A stretch of DNA of 64,000 nucleotides from Lewinellaceae bacterium (GTDB lineage Bacteria > Bacteroidota > Bacteroidia > Chitinophagales > Saprospiraceae): contig JACJYP010000010.1 of assembly GCA_020636045.1 (NCBI GenBank), positions 1-64,000 of the forward strand, given 5' to 3'. How positions within the stretch are numbered: the stretch's first letter is position 1; the number at the start of each line of letters is the position of its first letter. Under the pieces are notes generated by a model. The model saw nothing but the letters and a program-made list of their open reading frames with translations, did no database searches and was not told the DNA's origin. The position numbers were made by a program, and so were the translations under genes. Below are positions 44,420 to 52,734 of the stretch, one piece after another.

Positions 44420-45823
44420 TCAAAACCTATAATTCAAAATAAGATCATACTGCAGCATATCCACCTTGTTGATCACAAACTTGTCATTGCCGTAGGTCCC
44501 GCCCATCCGGCCCTTGTACACGAGCAGGACATGCGCCTGCAGGCCTTTTAGCCAGCCGCTCAGGGTGTAGCGCAGGTCCAGGTTCAATTGGCGGTACGAG
44601 GGAAAGGCATATTTATTCAGCGTAAAGTCCGTCAGTTCGGGCAGGTAAAAATGTCCGTATGTTATTTCGGACCTGAACTTGCCACCACGGGGTTGCCAGC
44701 CCAGCTGCAGCGTGGCGGCGTGTGAGTTGCCGCTGCCTTCCATGCGTTCGCGGGGCATAAAGGTGAAGAACGGGTCGCGTCCCCACTCCCGCGGGGCGAG
44801 GTAGCGCCCTTCCGAAGTGATGTGCGTGTATGCCGCAGCTGCCTGCCAGGCGCCGCGTTTCCAGCCTATTTCCGCAGAAAAGGCGTGGCTGTGACCGTCT
44901 TTTTTAAAATAGGCGAGTGCGGGGTCGGCGTTGCCGCCGTCGGCAAGCGCATCCTGCCGAAGGGCTTGCAGACCTAACTGCAGTCGGTGCCCGTTGCGCA
45001 GGGGAATGCTATGCTCCACCTGCAGGAACACGGTATTGAATACGCGATCCACCACCTGTTCCCACAATTGCAGTTTTGTGCGCCGGCCCGGGTTCCAGCG
45101 CATCCCCAGCATTCCGATACCGCTGCTTGACACATGCCCGGCGTAGCCGGCGGGCGTGCCATCGGCATTCAGCCCCCGCGGGTACAGGCCGAAGGATTCC
45201 TCCACTTTTACCCAGCGAAAGGTGCTGCGCGGCGCCATGTGCCACAGCCAGCCGCCTTCGAGCGACAAGCGTTTTCCGGGCCGGGCCTCCAGCCACAGCC
45301 CTTCTTCGGCGCTGGGGTTCATGCGGCCGTCCTGCTTGTTGATGAACGGCGTTTGCAGGGCCTGGCGCCCCAGTGTGGCCTTGAGATTTTTCCTTTCGTA
45401 GCGCAGCCACAGCGCTTCAAGTCGGCGCAGGTCGCGGCGGTTTTCCGGCTCCTGCAGGTCGAACAGTCCGATCTCGTAGCGATTGGCCGCGCCGGTACTG
45501 CTGTCGCGGGCTGCCAGATCGGAAGAAGCGAGGTTGAAGGCGAAAGATGCTTCGGCGCCGATACTGAAGCCGTGCAGCGAAGCCGTCTGGAAAGAAAAGG
45601 CGCCGCCCGCCGCCCAGGCGTAATAATCGCTCAGTTGCCGGGCATTGTCGGTGGCCATGAAAAAACTGCGAAAATGGCCGCCGAAAGAGCCTTTCTTGAA
45701 GGCCTCTGACAAATTGCGGGCGGGCAGGGTGTCTGCCTGTTGCGCCGTTAAACGCGATGGCAGCGCTGCGAGCAAGCCCGCCGTCGCTGCCATTCGTAAA
45801 GCATAGGATATGGATAACTCCAT
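44420..45823 (-). CDS. OprD-family outer-membrane porin
   Basis: About 467 residues from an ATG (MELSISYALRMAATAGLLA) with a signal peptide ending at TAQ. The mature protein is built of alternating amphipathic strands and ends in the aromatic LILNYRF of an outer-membrane barrel. OprD/Opr-type features are the N-terminal GSFGGHFRSFFMATDN, LRYERKNLKATLGRQALQTPFINKQDGRM and the many repeated strand pairs. OprD porins pass small organic or inorganic solutes. Here it lies 20 bp after a rhodanese gene inside the sulfur run, suggesting uptake of a sulfur compound across the outer membrane. Confidence 0.8.
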   Translation of the reverse strand: MELSISYALRMAATAGLLAALPSRLTAQQADTLPARNLSEAFKKGSFGGHFRSFFMATDNARQLSDYYAWAAGGAFSFQTASLHGFSIGAEASFAFNLASSDLAARDSSTGAANRYEIGLFDLQEPENRRDLRRLEALWLRYERKNLKATLGRQALQTPFINKQDGRMNPSAEEGLWLEARPGKRLSLEGGWLWHMAPRSTFRWVKVEESFGLYPRGLNADGTPAGYAGHVSSSGIGMLGMRWNPGRRTKLQLWEQVVDRVFNTVFLQVEHSIPLRNGHRLQLGLQALRQDALADGGNADPALAYFKKDGHSHAFSAEIGWKRGAWQAAAAYTHITSEGRYLAPREWGRDPFFTFMPRERMEGSGNSHAATLQLGWQPRGGKFRSEITYGHFYLPELTDFTLNKYAFPSYRQLNLDLRYTLSGWLKGLQAHVLLVYKGRMGGTYGNDKFVINKVDMLQYDLILNYRF

Positions 45824-45843
45824 GAATATATTTCTTGTGCGGA

Positions 45844-46215
45844 TTACCACTCGCCGATGCCACCCATCAGGTTGCGCACATCGAAGCCCAGTTTGTGCAT
45901 CGTTTTGCAGGCTTGCAGGCTGCGGTTGCCGCTGCGGCAAAACACAAAGTACGTTTTTGATTTGTCAAGCCCGGCCACTTTTGTTTTGAAGGCAGGAGAC
46001 ATGTAGTCGATGTTAACGGAGCGTGCGATGGTACCCGATTTGAATTCTGCGGGCGTGCGTACGTCGAGCAGTACCGCGCCGGGAGTATTGTTGAATTCCT
46101 GGCGGAACAGCCGGCCGGGCATGTTGTCGAGCCGGGGACCTGTGGCGCCGTCTTCCTGGAGGGTTTCGGTATGATCGGCATTTCCGATCAGGTTTTTAAA
46201 GAAATTGAAAGCCAT
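45844..46215 (-). CDS. Single-domain rhodanese
   Basis: A 123-residue protein, start at the ATG giving MAFNFFKNLIGN. The rhodanese fold covers about residues 45-123 with PGAVLLDVRTPAEFKSGTI and an active loop CRSGNRS with C93 as the persulfide-carrying cysteine. There is no signal peptide, so it moves sulfane sulfur in the cytoplasm. It lies between the MBL-rhodanese gene (109 bp upstream) and the porin gene (20 bp downstream), all on one strand. Confidence 0.93.
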   Translation of the reverse strand: MAFNFFKNLIGNADHTETLQEDGATGPRLDNMPGRLFRQEFNNTPGAVLLDVRTPAEFKSGTIARSVNIDYMSPAFKTKVAGLDKSKTYFVFCRSGNRSLQACKTMHKLGFDVRNLMGGIGEW

Positions 46216-46324
46216 AGCGATATGAGATGATCCCGGGAAAGCAGGGCCGATTGTTTGCATGCGCATTCAACCGGCCTGCCCAATCCCTGGAATGGTTGGA
46301 ATATGAATTCGGATGAAACAGTGC

Positions 46325-47737
46325 TTATGCGGTCGTGCTGATGGAGTCGACTATTTCGAACGCACCGGTGTCTTTGATGGCTTTGTAGCCGCCTCTCACT
46401 TCCACCACCTTGTCGTACCCGCGGGCGCGCAGGATGGAGGTAAAGATCATGGAGCGGTAGCCGCCTGCACAGTGCACATAGGCCGCCTGGTCTTTCGGCA
46501 CCTGCAGCATCGAATCGTTGATGAAATCAAGCGGTGCGTTTTCAGCGTTGCTCACGTGACCGGCGTCGTATTCGCTCTTCCGGCGCACATCGACCACCAT
46601 CGCATTCGGGTCTTTCTTCACGATCTCCGCCAGTTCGGCAGCCTCGATCGAGTGGATGGAATCGACTTCCATGCCGGCGTTTTTCCAGGCCTCGAATCCC
46701 CCTGCGAGGAAGCCCAGGCAGTTGTCATAGCCCACCCGCGCCAGACGGGTCACTACTTCTTCTTCGCGACCGGGATCGGCAACGATCAACAGTTCCTGCT
46801 TGACATCGGGAATCAGCGCGCCCACCCAGGGGGCAAAGGTGCCGTCGATGCCAATGTTGATGGAGTTGGGCACGAAGCCCTGACCAAACACCTGCGGGTC
46901 GCGGGTATCAAGCACCAGAGCGCCCGTTTCGTTGGCGGCCACTTCAAATTCGCGGGGCGGCAGCGCATGCGTGCCGCGCTCGAGCACTTCGTCAATGCTG
47001 TCGTAGCCGCCTTTGTTCATGGCCACGTTCATCGGGAAATATGCGGGCGGCGGCAGCAGGCCGGCAGTCACCTCTTCCACGAATTCTTCTTTCGTCATGT
47101 CGGCGCGCAGCGCGTAGTTGGTCTGCTTCTGATGGCCGAGCGTGTCGGAAGTCTCTTTCGACATATTCTTTCCACAGGCAGAGCCGGCGCCGTGTGCCGG
47201 GTAAACGACTACATCATCGGGCAGGGTCATTACCTTGTTGCGCAGCGAGTCGTAGAGCGTTGCCGCCAGTTCTTCCTGCGTCATGTGAGCGGCTTTTTGC
47301 GCCAGATCGGGGCGGCCGACATCACCGATAAACAACGTATCACCGGAGAACAGCGCTTTTTCCTTGCCGTTTTCGTCGATCAGGAGGAAGCATGCGCTTT
47401 CCATAGTATGGCCCGGCGTATGCAGTACGCGGAACGAGATCTTGCCCACTTTAAATGTTTCACCGTCTTTCGCAATATGCGCGTCGAAGGAAGGGTTTGC
47501 CATAGGGCCGTACACGATCGGCGCGCCGGTTTTTTTGCTGAGGTCCAGGTGACCACTCACAAAGTCTGCATGGAAGTGCGTCTCGAAGACGTATTTGATC
47601 TTCGCACCGCTCTTTTGTGCGCGTTCAATGTAGGGAGTTACTTCACGCAGCGGGTCGATCACCACCGCTTCACCTTCACTTTCGATATAGTATGCGCCTT
47701 GTGCCAGGCAGCCGGTATAGATTTGTTCGATTTTCAT
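46325..47737 (-). CDS. MBL-fold hydrolase with two rhodanese domains (persulfide dioxygenase-like)
   Basis: A 470-residue fusion. Residues 1-240 are an ETHE1-like metallo-beta-lactamase domain with H54, H56, D58 and H63 in THFHADFVSGH, LHTPGHTMES and FSGDTLFIGDVGRPDL. Two rhodanese domains follow at about 260-360 and 370-465. The first has LIVADPGREEEV in place of a cysteine loop and is probably inactive. The second has C423 in VHCAGGYRS. ETHE1-like enzymes oxidise glutathione persulfide to sulfite, and fused rhodaneses shift sulfur between thiosulfate and persulfide. A TauE/SafE sulfite exporter lies upstream, which fits removal of the product. Confidence 0.93.
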   Translation of the reverse strand: MKIEQIYTGCLAQGAYYIESEGEAVVIDPLREVTPYIERAQKSGAKIKYVFETHFHADFVSGHLDLSKKTGAPIVYGPMANPSFDAHIAKDGETFKVGKISFRVLHTPGHTMESACFLLIDENGKEKALFSGDTLFIGDVGRPDLAQKAAHMTQEELAATLYDSLRNKVMTLPDDVVVYPAHGAGSACGKNMSKETSDTLGHQKQTNYALRADMTKEEFVEEVTAGLLPPPAYFPMNVAMNKGGYDSIDEVLERGTHALPPREFEVAANETGALVLDTRDPQVFGQGFVPNSINIGIDGTFAPWVGALIPDVKQELLIVADPGREEEVVTRLARVGYDNCLGFLAGGFEAWKNAGMEVDSIHSIEAAELAEIVKKDPNAMVVDVRRKSEYDAGHVSNAENAPLDFINDSMLQVPKDQAAYVHCAGGYRSMIFTSILRARGYDKVVEVRGGYKAIKDTGAFEIVDSISTTA

Positions 47738-47778
47738 GTGAAAAAGATCTTTAAGATTTTAGTATTGATCAGATGATA

Positions 47779-47823
47779 CAAAGGTCGGGGTATCGGTACG
47801 CGCCTAACGGTGACATGTGTTAC
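47779..47823 (-). promoter_or_regulatory. Crp/Fnr-type site B and -7-like box, upstream of the MBL-rhodanese gene
   Basis: The near-dyad GTGACA-TG-TGTTAC lies at 47810-47823. On the minus strand GACCTTTG (47786-47779) supplies the TTTG of a -7 box, 42 bp before the start codon. Centre-to-box distance is 37.5 bp, as at sites A and C. Confidence 0.68.
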
Positions 47824-47832
47824 AATGGCCGG

Positions 47833-48633
47833 TCAGGCGTGAAAAAAAACTTCTTTTGTGATGATGTAAATGCCCATTATCAGTACAAACCAGCCGAAAG
47901 CGGGCTTCAGTTTATCGCCGCTGATACGCCGCGACAGGGCCGTGCCTACAAATATACCGGCTACGGCGAACAATGAAAACATCAGCAGAAAATGCCATTC
48001 GATCACCTGGTTGCCGATGTCGCCGAGAAAACCGATCAGTGATTTGGCGGCGATAATGAGCAGCGATGTACCCACTGCTTCTTTCATCGGCAGACCCGCC
48101 AGCAGCACCAGCGCCGGGATGATGAGGAAGCCGCCGCCTGCGCCGACGAGCCCTGTGAGCGCGCCCACGACGATGCCTTCGGCAAATATGAGGGGATAGT
48201 TATACTTTTTCTCCCGTGTCGCATCACCGTTGCCGCTCCGCTTGTCGCGGATCATGGAGACGGAGGCCGCCACCATGAGCAGGGCGAACAGGAGCATGAC
48301 GAACAGGTCTTTCGACACCGTGAACGAACCGATGTTGAATACCGTCTCCGGAATAACGGGAACGATAAATTTTCGGGTGGCGTATACGGTCACGATGCTG
48401 GGCAGGCCGAATATCAGGGCCGTTTTATAGTCCAGCAGGCCTTTTTTCCCGTAGTTGAACGAGCCCACCAAAGCGGTGAGGCCTACGATAAAAAGCGAGT
48501 ATGCGGTGGATAGAACGGGGCTGACGCCCATGACGTATACGAGTACCGGTACGGTCAGTATAGAACCGCCTCCGCCGATCAGGCCGAGGGAAACGCCGAT
48601 CATAACGGAGAGCAGATAGCCAAGAATTTCCAT
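47833..48633 (-). CDS. TauE/SafE-family sulfite/anion exporter
   Basis: A 266-residue membrane protein, start at the ATG giving MEILGYLLSVMIGVSLGLIGGGGS. It has two repeats of the TauE/SafE module, each with a glycine-rich motif: GLIGGGGSILTVPVLVYVMG near residue 20 and GLVGAGGGFLIIPALVLLAG near 160. About eight transmembrane helices are predicted. The family exports sulfite, sulfonates and related organic acids. Here it sits between a Crp/Fnr regulator and a persulfide dioxygenase-like gene, so export of sulfite made from sulfide or persulfide is likely. Confidence 0.92.
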   Translation of the reverse strand: MEILGYLLSVMIGVSLGLIGGGGSILTVPVLVYVMGVSPVLSTAYSLFIVGLTALVGSFNYGKKGLLDYKTALIFGLPSIVTVYATRKFIVPVIPETVFNIGSFTVSKDLFVMLLFALLMVAASVSMIRDKRSGNGDATREKKYNYPLIFAEGIVVGALTGLVGAGGGFLIIPALVLLAGLPMKEAVGTSLLIIAAKSLIGFLGDIGNQVIEWHFLLMFSLFAVAGIFVGTALSRRISGDKLKPAFGWFVLIMGIYIITKEVFFHA

Positions 48634-48660
48634 AAGTGATGTTCCAAATAATTGAGGCCA

Positions 48661-48705
48661 CAAAGTTGGGGCGTGTGGCAGCCGGAACTCTGTAACACTT
48701 GCTAC
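48661..48705 (-). promoter_or_regulatory. Crp/Fnr-type site C and -7-like box, upstream of the TauE gene
   Basis: The near-dyad GTAACA-CT-TGCTAC lies at 48692-48705 and overlaps the stop codon of the regulator gene. On the minus strand CAACTTTG (48668-48661) is a near-match to TAnnTTTG, 28 bp before the TauE start. Centre-to-box distance is again 37.5 bp. Confidence 0.68.
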
Positions 48706-49310
48706 ACAAGCTCGATTTTTCCGCGAAACAGCCGTACCGCGCCCTCGTTCTCAAGTTTTTTCAGCACCCGCGACACCGCTTCGCGGGGGCTGCCGATCTC
48801 GCCGGCGATCTCCTGGTGCGTGACCGAAAGCAACCGCGTGTCGAACAGGCGCGCTTTTTCCTCGAGCAGGTCAAGGATGCGGTCGTCCAGTTTTTTGAAA
48901 TTGACCTTCGTCACCACCTGGAGCAGTTCTTCGAAGCGGCTCTGATACAATTTGAAAATATACTCCGCCCAGCCTGGATGCTCGCGGATCAGTGCCGCCG
49001 CGCGCTCCGGCCGGATAAACACGATCTCCGTTTCATCGACCGTGATGGCCTTTACCTTCGAGGTCGAGCTGTTCATTGCGCCCAGGATCGACATCACGCA
49101 GCTGTCGCCGGGCTCCAGGTAATACAGCAATATCTCATTGCCGTCATCGTCTTCGCCGACCACCTTCACGTGGCCGCGCAGCACGATGGGAATGTTGCGG
49201 ATATAGGTGTGAAAATTGAGGATGACCTGCCCGGCGGGCAAAACGGAAGTACCGCTTTCAGCGGCCAACTGGCGCAGCAGGGAGGCGTCGGCTAACTTTT
49301 TCGATTCCAT
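48702..49310 (-). CDS. Crp/Fnr-family transcriptional regulator of the sulfur block
   Basis: A 202-residue regulator. A cyclic-nucleotide-type beta-roll covers residues 20-110 (PIVLRGHVKVVGEDDDGNEILLYYLEPGDSCVMS), then a dimer helix, then a winged HTH (VTHQEIAGEIGSPREAVSRVLKKLENEG). It has a single cysteine, C71, in GDSCVMS. There is no Fe-S cluster cysteine set of true Fnr, and the cAMP-binding residues of Crp are not obvious. A redox or sulfane-sulfur signal read at C71 is a possibility but not shown. It is divergent to nothing nearby and directly precedes TauE; three matching binding sites lie in this block. Confidence 0.93.
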   Translation of the reverse strand: MESKKLADASLLRQLAAESGTSVLPAGQVILNFHTYIRNIPIVLRGHVKVVGEDDDGNEILLYYLEPGDSCVMSILGAMNSSTSKVKAITVDETEIVFIRPERAAALIREHPGWAEYIFKLYQSRFEELLQVVTKVNFKKLDDRILDLLEEKARLFDTRLLSVTHQEIAGEIGSPREAVSRVLKKLENEGAVRLFRGKIELV

Positions 49311-49367
49311 GGATGTTGTTCTGACGGGAACAAACGGGTTTCTATATTGAAGGGCGGAAGTTACGAA

Positions 49368-49435
49368 CTAAACAGCGCCCGGGTCGATTTGATCACGACG
49401 CAGTGCCCGGAGACGAATTGTCGAGGGCTGTTTAG
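49368..49435. other. Inverted repeat upstream of the 49596 gene
   Basis: CTAAACAGC (49368-49376) and GCTGTTTAG (49427-49435) are perfect inverted copies 50 bp apart, in the divergent gap between the Crp/Fnr gene and the next plus-strand gene. Possible regulatory structure only. Confidence 0.35.
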
Positions 49436-49595
49436 CACTCAAAAAGCCGGTTTTTTTGCAAAAAATCGCATTTTCACTATTAGATCAGGCATTTTTGTAT
49501 TAAATTGTTACGCGTGGAGAAAGGCACCGCAGTAAATCCTGTACGGGCGCCTTTCGGCAAATGACAACTCAACCATCATCATAAAACAAATACAC

Positions 49596-50036
49596 ATGCA
49601 TCGATCAGGAACCGGCATCTGGCTCGATTTCAAGGATGCCTATATCGTCAATATCAGCGAAGGAAAACAAACCGGTATGCAGCACCTGCGTTCGGGTGTT
49701 GAGCATAAAGCAGTAAAAGGCGGCACCCGCTCCAAAACACCCTGGGGGCCGCAATATTCGCCTTCCGACAAAAGTGTGCTGGAAAAAGAGATGCGCGACG
49801 AGCAGCGCTACTTCGAGGAGATCATCAGGGCTATTCCCGATGACACGGAAGCGCTGGTGATCTTCGGCCCCGCAGAGGCCAAGATCGGTCTGAAAAAGGC
49901 TATTGAAGACATCAAGCACTTTTCCCCGACCTTTTACGGCGCGCTGTCGGCCGACTACATGACGCAAAACCAGATTGCCGCGCTGTTCCGCGATTTTTTC
50001 GCGAACCCGGAGCAGTATGCAGGCAGGGAGGAGTAA
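49596..50036 (+). CDS. Conserved-looking protein of unknown function (host-attachment/eRF1-like N-domain)
   Basis: A 146-residue cytoplasmic protein. Its opening GIWLDFKDAYIVNI resembles the GvWiDhkkA.iv start seen in small bacterial eRF1-domain or host-attachment-like proteins. The C-terminal half (VLEKEMRDEQRYFEEIIRAIPDDTEALVIFGPAEAKIGLKKAIED) has the helix-strand-GPAEAK pattern of that group. The assignment is by motif memory only. No operon partner: it is convergent with the MgtC/DUF4010 gene, with a REP-like repeat between. Confidence 0.6.
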   Translation: MHRSGTGIWLDFKDAYIVNISEGKQTGMQHLRSGVEHKAVKGGTRSKTPWGPQYSPSDKSVLEKEMRDEQRYFEEIIRAIPDDTEALVIFGPAEAKIGLKKAIEDIKHFSPTFYGALSADYMTQNQIAALFRDFFANPEQYAGREE

Positions 50037-50090
50037 GCTTTGAATACCGCCCTCTACGAACAGGGTTGATCGGTTATGTTGAAAAACAAG

Positions 50091-50150
50091 TTGGCAGTAG
50101 CAGTTGGTAGTGGCAGGGCACGAAATACTGCCAACTGCCACTGCTACTGC
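50091..50150. repeat. REP-like hairpin repeat, complete copy
   Basis: The left arm (50093-50116, beginning GGCAGTAGCAGTTGG) and the right arm (50128-50150, CTGCCAACTGCCACTG then CTACTGC) are imperfect inverted copies about the centre GGGCACGAAATA. It lies between the convergent 49596 and 50172 genes. It shares its core with 11533-11582 and 34670-34730. Confidence 0.7.
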
Positions 50151-50171
50151 ATACTTTACAATAGTTTCGCC

Positions 50172-51458
50172 CTACAAAGTCGGCGGTATTCTGAACAGTA
50201 GAAAAACGACTCCTGCCAGCAGCACGAGGCCGAATCCCACCAGCACCGGTTTCCGGACACCCGGCATGCCGCGCACCAGGCTGACCGCCAGTTTGAACAG
50301 CGAATTGGAAAGGACGGCCAGGAGGATGATATTTCCTGCAACGGCGACGTTATCAGGCCGGCCCGACGCCCATTTGGCGGTGTTGATGGTGATCGCATCG
50401 ATGTCGGCGATGCCCGCCATCGCGCCGGAGAGATACGCGAAAGTTTCGCCGAGCCACTGCCGCGACCCGTACATCAGCAGGGCGACCGCTATATACAATA
50501 CTGCAAAGAAGAGGGCATTTTTGATGTCGAGCGGGTTGTTGGCCGCCAGATCGGGCGCATCCGACTCTCTGGTCGGCTCGCGCATGACCTGGTACGAAGG
50601 CACCAGACTGCCCAGCAGCATGAACAGCAGGGGCAAGAGCAGGGATTTCGCTACCGGAAAAGCAAAGAGGCTGGTCACCATGAATACGCGAACGAACATG
50701 ACCGAAGAGGCCAGCACGATGCCCGCGCCGTAGGCGCCGGACAATTCGGGTTTTTCACGGCTGCGTACGGAAAATACCCAGGCGATCATGGTCGACGAAA
50801 ACAGGCCGCCCACAAACGCCGTCAGCAAAATGCCTTTTTGCTTGCTGCTGATTTTCAGCAGGATGTAGCCGATAAAATTGATGGTGAGCACCAGCATCAC
50901 AATCCAGCCGATATCGCGGGCATTCAGGATGCCTTCCGGCCCGAAAGGTTTGTCGGGCAGCAGCGGCATGACCAGCAAGGCAAGCACGATGAATTTGATA
51001 AAGGCAAACAACTCGGCGACCGTGATCTGCTCCGCAAAGCGGTGCAGTTGCGCTTTCAGGGAAAGCACTACCGTGACGATCACTACGATGGACAGCGATT
51101 CGCGTATGTATCCTTCTGCGATCAGCGCGCCCAGGATGAAGGTAAGCAGCAGCGCCAGTTCGGTCGTCAGGCCCGAATTGCCTTGTCGCGCCTGAACGTA
51201 ATAGGCCACTGCGACCAGGGTAAAAAACCCGGCAAACGCCGCAAGCAGGATCGGCAGACCGATATTTCCCGCCAGATGGCCGGCGCCATAGCCAAAAATG
51301 GATACCAGCGTGAAGGTGCGGATGCCGCCCAGGTGGCTCATGTCCGCATGGGTGTTGAACTCGCGCTCCAGCCCGATGATGAGCCCCACCCCCGTGGCCA
51401 CCAAAAGGTCCGTCAAAAAAGGCGTCAGTATGTCGTTCAGCGATGAAAACCAATCCAT
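50172..51458 (-). CDS. MgtC/SapB-DUF4010 family membrane protein
   Basis: A 428-residue inner-membrane protein of about 11-13 helices. The N-terminal third is an MgtC/SapB domain (LLVATGVGLIIGLEREFNTHAD; HLGGIRTFTLVSIFGYGAG). The remainder is DUF4010 (FVGGLFSSTMIAWVFSVRSRE; YLSGAMAGIADIDAITINTA). Function of the family is unknown; MgtC itself is a virulence and Mg-starvation factor. No partners nearby point to a role. Confidence 0.9.
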   Translation of the reverse strand: MDWFSSLNDILTPFLTDLLVATGVGLIIGLEREFNTHADMSHLGGIRTFTLVSIFGYGAGHLAGNIGLPILLAAFAGFFTLVAVAYYVQARQGNSGLTTELALLLTFILGALIAEGYIRESLSIVVIVTVVLSLKAQLHRFAEQITVAELFAFIKFIVLALLVMPLLPDKPFGPEGILNARDIGWIVMLVLTINFIGYILLKISSKQKGILLTAFVGGLFSSTMIAWVFSVRSREKPELSGAYGAGIVLASSVMFVRVFMVTSLFAFPVAKSLLLPLLFMLLGSLVPSYQVMREPTRESDAPDLAANNPLDIKNALFFAVLYIAVALLMYGSRQWLGETFAYLSGAMAGIADIDAITINTAKWASGRPDNVAVAGNIILLAVLSNSLFKLAVSLVRGMPGVRKPVLVGFGLVLLAGVVFLLFRIPPTL

Positions 51459-51617
51459 AAAGCGGTCAAATGTACTGATCTCGTGGCATTTCCGGATATC
51501 CTGTGATCAGCGGGCAGGTTGACAAATATCACTGTCCCCGGCAAGAAAACTTACCCGGTTCTGTGATTATGATCGGGCAGCCATTGTCCCCGCAAGGATA
51601 ATTTTGCAGGCGAAATC

Positions 51618-52646
51618 ATGAGAAAAAAGCGCATCATAATCGTCGCAGCCATTCTGCTGGCGGCCCTGCTGATTGCAGGGGCCGTACTGCTATGGAGAAA
51701 AGCGCCTGCCGAAAAGGATTCATACACCACTGCAGAACCCGTCGGCGCCGTAGCAGTTCCAGAACCGCCGTTACAGCGCATTCCGGTCGATGCCGATATT
51801 CCGGTGGCTGCTTTTTTCCGATATATCGACGGGCTGGTAGCCCGATACGATACCCTGACGCCATATCCCCTGAGCGAGCACCTGATCGTACGCGCTAATG
51901 CCTGGATCATCGATACGCTGGAAAGCACCGATTATTACCGGCGCATGGCGCGCGGGCTGTTCGTCGCCGACCAGCGAAAAGAGGTCGTGCTCAAAAAGGG
52001 CGACACGCTCCTGTTGCCAGGCCGGCGTACCGCCGACAGCATCCTCGCCGCGATCCGCAATACGCTGGTGGATGTCAACATTCCGGCCTTCCGGCTGCGC
52101 ATCATGCAGGGAGACAGCGTGTTGTATTCATTTCCGGTGCGGGTCGGAAAAGACCGCAGCCGCTTTCTCGTTATGGCCGGCGGCATGGTCGACCTGCGTA
52201 CCCGCACGGGCTCGGGCGAGATCATCCGCATCAGCCGCGACCCCGCTTTTTACGATCCCGTGACCGGCAAGCCGTTTCAGTACACCCGCAGAGACGACGG
52301 AAAAATCACGAGAATGCCCCTGATCCCCTGGATAGAGCCTTCACTGGACGGCATGCGCTACGGGCAACTCATCCATCCCACGACCAACCCGGTTACACTG
52401 GGAAAAGCCGCTTCGAACGGCTGTATTGGCGTCCGGGAAGCCGATGCCTGGCGTATTTACTACCACGCCCCCGTCGGCACAAAAGTCAAGGTGCGATACG
52501 ACCTCACGGAAATCGGCCCGCAGGGGGATACCCTTCGTTTTCCGGACGTCTATCATTACCGCGAAAAGGGCAGGCTTCCAAAGCAGTACGCTTCCCTGGG
52601 ACTCCCCTTCAGCGGATTGGTTAATCGCTGCTGGTGCTTGCCGTAA
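51618..52646 (+). CDS. L,D-transpeptidase (YkuD domain)
   Basis: A 342-residue protein anchored by an N-terminal helix (residues 5-26, IIIVAAILLAALLIAGAVLLW). The YkuD catalytic domain covers about 145-300 with the His of GQLIHPTTNP and the nucleophile C269 in ASNGCIGVREADAW, about 17 residues after that His as the family requires. DTLLLPGRRTADSIL before it looks like a LysM-type or strand-rich linker. It cross-links peptidoglycan stems (3-3 links) or attaches proteins to them in the periplasm. Confidence 0.92.
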   Translation: MRKKRIIIVAAILLAALLIAGAVLLWRKAPAEKDSYTTAEPVGAVAVPEPPLQRIPVDADIPVAAFFRYIDGLVARYDTLTPYPLSEHLIVRANAWIIDTLESTDYYRRMARGLFVADQRKEVVLKKGDTLLLPGRRTADSILAAIRNTLVDVNIPAFRLRIMQGDSVLYSFPVRVGKDRSRFLVMAGGMVDLRTRTGSGEIIRISRDPAFYDPVTGKPFQYTRRDDGKITRMPLIPWIEPSLDGMRYGQLIHPTTNPVTLGKAASNGCIGVREADAWRIYYHAPVGTKVKVRYDLTEIGPQGDTLRFPDVYHYREKGRLPKQYASLGLPFSGLVNRCWCLP

Positions 52647-52734
52647 AAAACTGATTATCAGCCAAAAGCCCGATGGTTGCCAATCGATCGTTGCCGGCAA
52701 ATTTCCAGGTCCACGACTTCCAATAGATCAACCC

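Noticed and set aside
49313..49328. TGTTC-tgacgg-GAACA dyad as a fourth Crp/Fnr site
   Set aside because: The half-sites do not fit the GTRRCA pattern of the other three and there is no aligned TTTG box.
49313..49595. A tRNA or small RNA gene in the gap before 49596
   Set aside because: The inverted repeat arms are too far apart and no cloverleaf or known RNA motif could be drawn.
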